Assembly (NCBI RefSeq): GCF_013426205.1
Contig: NC_089425.1
Coordinates: forward strand, 2,666,001 to 2,730,000
Direction of reading: 5' to 3'
Origin: Metarhizium brunneum
Lineage: Eukaryota; Ascomycota; Sordariomycetes; Hypocreales; Clavicipitaceae
Length of the DNA stretch: 64,000 bases
Shown here: positions 56,172-64,000 of the stretch, in pieces
How the letters are laid out: every line of letters starts with the position of its first letter
Position numbering within the stretch: the stretch's first letter is position 1
Notes under the pieces: model-generated
The model's database searches: none
The model's input: only the letters and a program-made list of their open reading frames with translations
What the model was told of the DNA's origin: nothing
Translations under genes and position numbers: made by a program

Positions 56172-56777
56172 ATGGCATTTGTTCGCGGCATCGTTGCCAT
56201 CACTCTCGCCGTGTCGTTCACCATCGTATACGTCACGTTGCCAACAACACGCACATTCTACTCCCGGGCAGCAAACGCGCGTCTCAAAATGGCTGCAGAA
56301 GCAAATCCCCTCGACCGATTAACCCTCAGCCTCAACCAGACGAGGACCTCCCCTCCCACCGTGCGCGTCACAGTCACCAATGAAAATGACGGTCCCGTTA
56401 CCATCATCTTGTACAACTCGCCGCTGGATTCTATCGCCTTGGTCCTCGGTATAATGAGCATCACTCCCGACGGCGCGGCAGAGCCACTGGAATTACGGAC
56501 CATGCGGGCGTCGAGGATCTGGCCGCCAGGTCCTTATTCGCTGGAGGGATTGGGACCCGGGGCCAGCGCAACGAACGACTTGGTGCTCAGGGAGCCGACA
56601 GTCCCCATGGACAAGTTGGGGAAGAAGGCGACCGTGTTCCTCCAAGGAAGATGGATGGGTGTGTTTGCGAGGGCCGAGGATAAGATTTCAAGGGATGATT
56701 TGGAGAACATTTCTTCTCAGCCTGATGCGTTTCAGGGCGAATTCAAGAGTAAGAGCATCGAGATTATAAATGGCTAA
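56172..56777 (+). CDS. Uncharacterised fungal protein with N-terminal signal/anchor (201 aa)
   Basis: Single exon, 201 residues. Residues 5-22 (RGIVAITLAVSFTIVYVT) form a signal peptide or membrane anchor. The rest is a beta-rich domain: LTLSLNQTRTSPPTVRVTVT, ILYNSPLDSIALVLGI, SLEGLGPGASATNDLVLREP and GRWMGVFAR. It resembles the prodomain-like beta-sandwich seen ahead of fungal M35 metalloproteases (inference), but no zinc motif is present. Widespread in Pezizomycotina, function unknown. Position 56172 is the first Met and gives the hydrophobic start. Confidence 0.75.
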   Translation: MAFVRGIVAITLAVSFTIVYVTLPTTRTFYSRAANARLKMAAEANPLDRLTLSLNQTRTSPPTVRVTVTNENDGPVTIILYNSPLDSIALVLGIMSITPDGAAEPLELRTMRASRIWPPGPYSLEGLGPGASATNDLVLREPTVPMDKLGKKATVFLQGRWMGVFARAEDKISRDDLENISSQPDAFQGEFKSKSIEIING

Positions 56778-57328
56778 TGGCGGGGGAAAAAAGTATCCCG
56801 TGATACTTTGTGGTTAAATTGACGACGCATTTGTTATATTATTCTGTACGTATTATCTACTTATCCATCTGTCTATCTATTATTTAGCTTGTAGGGCAAA
56901 TAAATGAATAGACAGATGGATGGATAATATTATTCTGCATTCTGCCGCTAAAAGGCATTGGGACTTTTGAGGACGACGCTTAGCTTCGGGTGCGGGGCAT
57001 TTGGGCCTCGGTTCTGGCCGACGCACCCGATGTGACTGACATTGAGCTTTACTACAATAACCAGAAGAAGAAGAAAATCATATCTGGATTAAATTGACCA
57101 ATGCCGCTGTTCAATGGGGATTTTTCAGGAACTTTTGTTCATCAACGGACATGCGAATGTTGCTTCTATAGCTACACAATCCCATGTCCAGGCCAATTAT
57201 CAATCGATGGATGCACGTCACCAACTACTCGCGGGGCAACTATTGGTGACCCACACGTGACGGCCTAAAGCAAGAATATGAGGTAACAGCAACAGCTCTT
57301 TGGCAAAACGTGCCGGCCGCTGCACCGT
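56778..57328. other. Intergenic with a stem-loop repeat
   Basis: Bases 56862-56926 form an inverted repeat (TATCCATCTGTCTAT against ATAGACAGATGGA-TGGATA, about 31-base loop) just after the 201-residue gene. The rest is the promoter of the leukotriene A4 hydrolase gene. Confidence 0.55.
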
Positions 57329-59570
57329 ATGAGAAATCCAAGAGGAGTTTTTCCCGTAGGACACATGTCGTGGCGTTCCCTCTTCAAAAGACCTCGTCTT
57401 GTTCCACTATCCAAGTCGTCACTACCAGCTTCATCCAGCCTCCTTCGTCGCGGACTCGCAACAGTCACCACCATGGCCAACCGCGATCCCACCACTCTGT
57501 CCAACTACTCGGCCTGGCGCACCAAGCACACCACCGTCAACTTCAAGCTGGACTTTGACCGCAAGCTCCTCAAGGGCGCCGCCACGCTGCAGCTCGAAAG
57601 CCAGACCGACAAGGGGAGCAACGAGGTCATTCTCGACACCAGATTCATCAACGTCCAGGGCGTCAATGTCAACGCGGCCGAGGCCAAGTGGGAGCTGAAA
57701 CCTCACAGCGACCCGTTCGGCGCTCCTCTTCACGTTTCTGTCCCCGGCGGCGCTGCCAAGGGAGACGTCATCAATGTTGCGATAGATCTGGAGACGACGG
57801 CAAAATGCACCGCTTTGCAATGGCTCACCCCTGCTCAGACGTCCAACAAGAAGCACCCTTACATGTTCTCGCAATGCCAGGCCATCAATGCCCGGTCCAT
57901 CTTCCCTTGCCAGGACACTCCGGACGTCAAGTCCACCTTTACTTTCAGGCTCACTTCATCATTGCCCGTCGTGGCGAGTGGTGTTCCTGTTGGGGACCAC
58001 ACTCCGGCCGTGGGCACCGAGAAGACGTACGAGTTTGAGCAAAAGGTTCCCATCCCGTCGTACTTGTTCGCCGTTGCCTCTGGTGATATTGTGTCCGCCA
58101 AGATTGGCTCGAGAAGCGTGGTTGTTACAGGACCCAACGAGTTGGATGAGTGCAGGTGGGAGCTGGAGCGGGACATGGACAAGTTTATGGAGGTTGCTGA
58201 AAGGCTCGTCTTTCCTTACAAGTGGGGAGAGTACAATGTCCTTGTTCTGCCTCCCAGCTTTCCCTACGGAGGTGAGTCTCGCCTCGCCTAGTCATACACT
58301 TGGTAGCGGAATTGCCTTTGCTGACAAAACTGCAAGGCATGGAGAACCCCATTTACACGTTTGCTACCCCTACCATCATCAGTGGTGACCGTCAGAATGT
58401 GGATGTCATTGCCCACGAGCTGAGCCACAGCTGGAGTGGAAACCTGGTTTCCAACGCAAGCTGGGAGCACTTGTAAGTCGCCTTGCCTCGCCTCGCCTCG
58501 CCCTCGCCTCGCGATACTGAGTCTGGCACTGACGGCTTTGTGCTAACCGTCAACGTCATACAGCTGGCTTAACGAAGGATGGACCGTCTACCTCGAGCGC
58601 AGAATCCAGTCAGCCATCCACGGTGAAGCCGAATTTGACTTTTCTTCAATTATTGGCTGGAAGGCTCTTGGTGCGTATCCTATCAGGGCTTCCCCGTATC
58701 GGCAGAGAGTGAAAGGACTAACCCTCGGCAGAGGACGCGGTCGAGCTCTTCGGCAAAGACCACGAGTACACCAAGCTCATCATCAGCCACAAGAATGTCG
58801 ACCCCGAGGACGTCTACAGCACCATCGCTTATGAAAAGGGCTTCCACTTCCTGTACTATCTCGACCGACTCGTCGGCCGTGAAGCCTTTGACAAATTCAT
58901 CCCTCACTACTTTGCCAAGTGGTCCGGCAAGTCCCTCGACTCTTTCGAGTTCCGGGACACATTTGTGGACTTTTTCAACCATCTAGGCGACGAGGCTATC
59001 AAGCAGAAGATTGCCACCATCGACTGGGACGGTCGCTTCTACACCCCCGGTCTGCCTCCTAAGCCAGACTTTGACCTGACCATGGTGACTGCTTGCTATG
59101 AGCTGGCCACCAAGTGGAAGGATGCTGTGCGTTCAACTCTTCAATCGCACATGACTCGAAATTGGACGCATGCTAACAGACGCCAGTCATTCGAACCCAA
59201 ACCAGAGGACGTCTCATCCTTCACGGCCAACCAAAAAATCGTCTTTCTCGACAAGCTTCAAGAATCTGGTCCCCTCTCTGTTGAACGTGCCCAGCTTCTC
59301 GGAAAGATATACGACTTCATCTCCTCCAAGAACGTCGAGCTCAAGTCCTCGTACTACCGCGTCGCCCTGGACGCCAACGACCCTACATGCGTGTATGGCG
59401 TCGCTGAGCTGCTGGGCTCTGTCGGCCGCATGAAGTTCGTCCGCCCTCTGTTCCGCGGCCTGAACAAGGTGGACCGCAAATTAGCTCTGGAGACGTTTAA
59501 GAAGAATAAGGAGTTTTATCACCCAATCTGTAGGGGAATGGTCGAGAAGGATTTGGGCATTCACAGTTAG
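57329..59570 (+). CDS. Leukotriene A4 hydrolase / M1-family aminopeptidase
   Basis: Five exons: 57329-58271, 58337-58472, 58564-58670, 58732-59126 and 59187-59570, giving 654 residues. The N-terminal beta domain ([18 protein letters not shown]) is followed by the catalytic domain. GGMENP (Gly315-Pro319, split by intron 1 after GG) is the exopeptidase/substrate motif. HELSHSW (His341, Glu342, His345) plus NEGW (Glu364) form the HExxH-18-E zinc site. A C-terminal HEAT-like helical domain ends in KDLGIHS, so the protein is full length. It removes N-terminal residues from peptides and may hydrolyse epoxides. The first about 48 residues are Arg/Ser-rich ([12 protein letters not shown]), looking like a mitochondrial presequence. 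Met at 57365 and Met at 57473 (MANRDPTT) are alternative starts; the last would give a cytosolic form. Confidence 0.95.
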
Positions 59571-59673
59571 ATATTTAAAAAAAAAAGGGACGGAAGAAGA
59601 AAAACATTAATGCGCAAAATGGAAATAGAATCAAAGAGGGGAGGGGCGTAGAAGCTCCAATTCTCAATTTTGT

Positions 59674-60084
59674 CTACTCAAGCCAAGGGGAAGCGCTCAT
59701 AATCTCAATCCACGTCTTCCCCTCATCCCGTTGAAACTTTTGCACGGCGAGGACATTCCTCCCGCCGAAATTGCCGTATAGATGGGGGAAACCGCCCTCC
59801 CACTTGATGGGGTCTGCAAATTGGTCTAGCCGGAACTTGAACACCCACAGGGCAGACGTGGCCGAGAAAAATCTGTCGCAAGTGAGGGGGATCTGGAAAG
59901 TTGTAAGAAAGAGCAAACTTGAGTTGGGTTTTTGGGTGGTGTGCCATACCTGTTGGCCGGTGCTCAGGTGGATGAAGCCGTCTTGCTTGTCGAGGTCAGA
60001 GAGGGGGAATTCCTGAGGAATAGGCTCGGGAGGGGTATTTGGGACGATTTTGTAGACGTATTTTGGGGGCGACTCGGCCGACAT
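59674..60084 (-). CDS. DUF952-family protein
   Basis: Two exons, 60084-59950 and 59892-59674, giving 117 residues. The 57-nt intron (GTATGG..TTCCAG) is a multiple of three and can be read through, but removing it restores HLSTGQQIPLTCDRFF, the usual DUF952 core. Further motifs are KQDGFIHLSTG, LWVFKFRL, WEGGFPHLYG and NVLAVQKF. The fold is related to small ADP-ribosyltransferase-like proteins in the literature. Activity of fungal members is not known. It is convergent with the aminopeptidase gene (103 bp) and divergent from Ten1 (278 bp). Confidence 0.87.
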   Translation of the reverse strand: MSAESPPKYVYKIVPNTPPEPIPQEFPLSDLDKQDGFIHLSTGQQVWHTTQKPNSSLLFLTTFQIPLTCDRFFSATSALWVFKFRLDQFADPIKWEGGFPHLYGNFGGRNVLAVQKFQRDEGKTWIEIMSASPWLE

Positions 60085-60362
60085 CTTTGCTGGAATTGGG
60101 GATGTATGCGCAGAGTTGAGGCAAGCTCCGACATGGTCACGTAAAGTAGGTACATATGTCCATGTGGTGGGGAGAAACTTGGGAGCTTGAGGGGTTGATT
60201 TCGACCCACTTCCCGTTTCCCAGTTTATCCAGGTTCAAATGCATTCACGCTCGTCCAGCATCAGAGACCAGGCAGTATTCTGGTACAGGACGGGAGAATG
60301 CTGCAGTGATGGCCGTGGTAGTTGCGCCGGCATGAAGGCTCGCAGTTGCCAAGCACAGCAAC
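60085..60362. promoter_or_regulatory. Shared divergent promoter, DUF952 / Ten1
   Basis: 278 bp between two opposing start codons must contain both promoters. No TATA box is obvious, as expected for housekeeping genes. Confidence 0.5.
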
Positions 60363-60809
60363 ATGTCTCGTGGGCCTGGCGCGTCTAGGCTATGCTTGCT
60401 ATCGTCTCTGCCTGACCAAAGGATCGGCGAAAAGGTCAGGTTCCTCGGATGGTGAGACCCCCTCAGACAAACCCTCGACCCAAAGCAGATACATGGCTGA
60501 TGGTTGGAATTGTTCAGTGTCACGGCATACAATACCGGGACGGCATGTCTGACGCTCGGCCACGTGTATCCCAAAGACACCAACGTTTTGGTATCCGTCA
60601 ATATTGAGCTGGTGCTAGAAACCCTTCAGCCCGGCCTGGCGCGTGTGGGAGAATGGTTCAACATCATAGGCTATGTGATTGATGGCCCAGCGGGTGATGC
60701 CGAAACCACGCGGAGCGTAGGTGCACATGTGCAGGCTTTGATGGTCTGGTCAACGGGGCCGTTGGATATTCAGCAGTATGAGAGAGAGATTGAGGCTGGC
60801 TTTTTATAG
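60363..60809 (+). CDS. TEN1: CST telomere-capping complex subunit Ten1
   Basis: Two exons, 60363-60451 and 60518-60809, giving 126 residues. The junction creates EKVRFLGCVTAYNTGTACL, the first strands of the Ten1 OB fold. LGHVYPKDTNVLVSVNIELV and LETL follow, then VGEWFNIIGYV and VQALMVWSTGPLDIQQYE, matching the characteristic fungal Ten1 order and length (about 120-160 residues). Ten1 binds Stn1 and, with Cdc13/CTC1, protects chromosome ends and guides fill-in synthesis. The first exon is short and was placed by splice phase; its GVRFLGxV-type motif supports it. Acts in the nucleus. Confidence 0.83.
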
Positions 60810-61973
60810 TTGGCCTTGTAACATTGATGTTTGGTTTGGTTTGGTTTTGTTTACTTTTTTGTTTTTGTTTTCAAACAGCCGGGGTGGGCCGGGCCGGTGA
60901 GGTTCAGATGATAACGCGCCGTGTTGGGTGCGGGTATAATCATCGAGATTAATGCTTAAGCTCACAGCTCCAACATCGATTCAAGACAAGTGCTTGGGCA
61001 TTGCGGTTGGCGAGACATGTGCGTGTTCGTCGAGAGTGATTACATGTTTACAGTTTTCATGGTTTGATTTTGAAAAAGTCAATACTCGGCTCCGCGGCGC
61101 TCGAGTGACACGAGACATGACTTGGGATGCCCACGGTTTCAAAGTGGGTGGAACCCAAATAAAATAAAATAAAATAGTGTAAACTTAAGACGTCGACGGC
61201 CCATTGTCGTGTGGTCATTCTAATACTAATGGGCACCGGCCGTTTTTAGTAGTACGTAAATGGGAGCCATTTGTGAGGTACCGAGGGTGTCCAAGTACCT
61301 GGACGCGGGCGCCAACTGATGCGGCTTGGGCAGGCGCAGGAGCCCCTGTACCTGCCTTCCGAAGCTGCAACAGCGGATGCACGTGAACCTTCCCGCCTGT
61401 CAGCCTGTCAATGGCACTCATCAATGACAACTCAAATCTGAGCGCGACCGAGCGACTGGACCGCGTCTCACTTGTTGGCCACAGTCCGGAAACATCGCCG
61501 TCCCACAACCACGACCTATTTTTTTCCGGCGAACCTTGACGACGTTACGATTCTTCTGTACGACATACGAGTCGCCGCAAATACCCGCGACAGCCCGCAG
61601 CACCACAGCCAAGGCCCGGACATATTATCACAAGCCACGACCTCTCGTGCTCGAGACGGCCGTCCGTCCTGTTGTGTCGTCATTTCGTCCCCTGACTGTG
61701 TGCCAGCTTCGCAAACTCCCCAAACCTGCCGCAGCTCTGCAGCAACCCGCAGGCTCGTTACTCAGCGCATGACAAATAGCATGCACCCCAGTCTTTGACG
61801 GCGATTCAGCTTTCGAGATCGCATATGTACATCCTCTACTCGGTTGGCGTGGCTTCCGGACAAGGCCCCCTAATCCGTACCTCGTGAAGCAAACCAGCTG
61901 GGCGCATTCTGTGCAGCAGAGACCTTAAGTCTTTAGGGGACCAGCTCAGGTCCCCGCAGGCAAATTAGCAGCC
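60810..61973. other. Intergenic region upstream of the kinesin gene
   Basis: No gene. It has GGTTTGGTTTGGTTTTGTT runs at 60827-60849 and an AATAAAATAAAATAAAATA run near 61158 after Ten1. A CT/AC-rich 5' leader precedes the kinesin start. Confidence 0.4.
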
Positions 61974-64000
61974 ATGGCGCCTGCAGGCGGTGGAAATATC
62001 AAGGTGGTGGTGAGAGTGCGTCCGTTCAACGGCAGAGGTAAGTAGACTCAACGCAAACTTCTTGCGTGCTTTCCCCGCTGTCTTTCGCACAGAAGGCTGC
62101 CTGGCCATTGCATGAGGTACTTACTCGCCCCTAGAAATTGACCGAGGTTCAAAATGCATCGTCGAAATGAAGGAGAACCAGACCGTCCTTGCCACCCCAG
62201 ATGGACATGGCGGCAAGGGCGCAAAGGATACTGGGGCCAAGACTTTTGCCTTCGATCGATCATATTGGTCTTTCAACAAGGAGGACTCGAGTTATGCCGG
62301 CCAGTCGAACCTCTTTGATGACCTTGGAGCACCGCTTCTCGACAATGCTTTCCAAGGCTACAACAATTGTATCTTTGCCTACGGTCAAACCGGTTCGGGG
62401 AAATCCTACTCCATGATGGGCTACGGCAAGGAAGTCGGTATCATTCCCACTATTTGCCAAGAAATGTTTAACCGAATAGACACCATTCAAGAAGACAAGG
62501 CGACTAAATGTACGGTCGAGGTCTCCTACCTCGAAATTTATAACGAACGCGTACGCGATCTGCTTAATCCGGCAACAAAAGGCAACCTGAAAGTCCGAGA
62601 GCATCCATCGACAGGTCCATACGTAGAGGATCTGGCAAAACTCGTCGTCGGGAGCTTTCAAGAAATCGAGAACCTGATGGACGAGGGAAACAAGGCCAGA
62701 ACCGTTGCTGCTACAAACATGAACGAAACATCTAGTCGAAGTCATGCAGTCTTCACCTTAATGCTCACCCAAAAAAAGTATGATGCAGAAACAAAGATGG
62801 AAATGGAAAAGGTCGCCAAGATTAGCCTGGTTGATTTGGCAGGCTCTGAACGTGCCACTTCTACAGGCGCTACCGGTGCTCGATTGAAAGAAGGCGCCGA
62901 AATCAACCGGTCACTATCAACACTTGGTCGGGTCATTGCGGCGCTGGCAGATTTGTCGACAGGAAAGAAGAAGAAAGGCGCAACTCAAGTTCCTTACCGA
63001 GACAGTGTTTTGACATGGTTGCTGAAGGATTCTTTGGGCGGAAACAGCATGACGGCAATGATAGCAGCCATCAGTCCCGCCGACATCAATTACGACGAAA
63101 CCCTCAGCACTTTGCGATATGCCGACTCAGCCAAGAGAATCAAGAACCACGCCGTTGTCAATGAAGATGCCAATGCCCGCATGATCCGAGAATTGAAGGA
63201 AGAATTGGCGTTGCTGAGAAGCAAGCTTGGCGGCAGCGTGGCTGGGTCAGGTCAAGCAGCAGTTCCGGGAGAACCAGTTTATGCAGAAGGCACACCTTTG
63301 GAGCAGCAGATGGTGTCCATCACCACTTCCGAGGGTATTGTCAAGAAAGTATCCAAGGCAGAGATTGCTGAACAGCTCAGCCAGAGCGAGAAACTTCTCT
63401 CCGATTTGAACCAGACATGGGAGCAGAAGCTCCAGAAGACAGAAGAAATTCACAAGGAACGAGAGGCTGCCTTGGAAGAGCTTGGTATCAGCATTGAGAA
63501 GGGCTTTATCGGGTTGCATACACCGAAGAAGATGCCACATCTGGTCAACTTGTCAGACGACCCTCTCCTTGCCGAATGTCTTGTTTACAATCTCAAGCCT
63601 GGAACCACGACTGTTGGCAATGTCGACACGAACGCTGATCATCAGGCCAACATTCGACTAAACGGAACGAGAATCCTCCACGATCACTGTAAATTCGAAA
63701 ATAATGCTGATGGGACCGTTACTGTAGTTCCTTCAGAAGGGGCATCAGTTATGGTCAACGGTAAGCGGATAACAGAGCCTAAGCAGCTTCACTCTGGTTA
63801 TCGGGTCATTTTAGGCGACTTCCACATCTTCCGATTCAATCACCCCATGGAGGCAAGAGCCGAAAGGGCAGAAGTTGGGCAAAGCTTGCTACGGCAATCG
63901 ATCACGGCTAGTCAGTTGCAAGCCTTGGATCGCACGCCCTCTCCTCGGCCAGGCCACGAGAGGTCAATGAGTAAGGTCTCGGACATTGTTGACTCTCGGC
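61974..64000 (+). CDS. Kinesin-3 (Unc104/KIF1-type) motor, 5' part
   Basis: Exon 1 is 61974-62037; exon 2 runs from 62135 open to the window end. The motor domain starts at IKVVVRVRPFNGRE. The P-loop GQTGSGKS is at about residues 105-112, with switch I NMNETSSRSH, switch II LVDLAGSE, and the neck after LSTLRYADSAKRIKNH. A coiled coil rich in Glu/Lys follows. Then comes an FHA domain (CLVYNLKPGTTTVG, HDHCKFENNADGTV and GYRVILGDFHIFRFN). Motor plus FHA is the Unc104/KIF1 arrangement. In filamentous fungi this motor drives endosomes and vesicles toward microtubule plus ends. The remaining cargo region, including the expected C-terminal PH domain, lies beyond the window. Confidence 0.95.

Overview
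The window is nuclear DNA of a filamentous ascomycete (Pezizomycotina), most likely a hypocrealean Sordariomycete. The evidence is short spliceosomal introns (mostly 45-110 nt, GTAAGT/GTGAGT/GTACGT donors, CTAAC/CTGAC-like branch points, CAG/TAG acceptors) and fungal-only families: Zn2Cys6 regulator, Egh16-like, DUF3176, DUF4246 and DUF4360 proteins. The species cannot be fixed from this sequence alone. Exon boundaries were worked out by hand from splice signals and reading phase. Every multi-exon model kept as a CDS closes in frame except the one at 21.3-22.4 kb.

Layout. 2.1-12.3 kb: a secreted trypsin-fold protein with odd key residues (+), an 855-residue conserved fungal protein (-), an AIG2-like gamma-glutamylcyclotransferase (-), a purple acid phosphatase (+) and an amino-acid permease (-). 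12.3-16.3 kb is a gene desert. 16.3-18.1 kb holds a secreted Egh16-like protein with a long Gly/Asn/Gln repeat tail (-). 18.1-28.2 kb is a gene-poor, repeat-rich graveyard: an old solo LTR, a frameshifted or oddly spliced unknown gene, a 28-copy 10-bp minisatellite, and relics of an ankyrin protein, a fungal defence/HET-type protein and a highly reducing polyketide synthase.

28.2-36.1 kb has MFS and MATE transporters, a secreted agmatinase and a Zn2Cys6 regulator. They are close enough to suggest one small metabolite or amine-handling cluster, though this is inference. 36.1-44 kb contains a DUF3176 membrane protein (-), a 105-residue four-cysteine secreted protein (-), a foldback element and three copies of the same LTR family, one with a perfect 5-bp target duplication.

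44-50 kb has an amidase-signature enzyme (+) and the most unusual gene here: a Tup1-like WD40 propeller fused in frame to a complete DUF4246 domain (+). A DUF4360 secreted protein (-) follows. From 55 kb to the end the DNA looks like conserved core genome: two uncharacterised fungal proteins, a leukotriene A4 hydrolase/M1 aminopeptidase, a DUF952 protein, the telomere-capping protein Ten1, and the 5' part of an Unc104/KIF1-type kinesin cut by the window end.

No tRNA, rRNA or CRISPR array was recognised.
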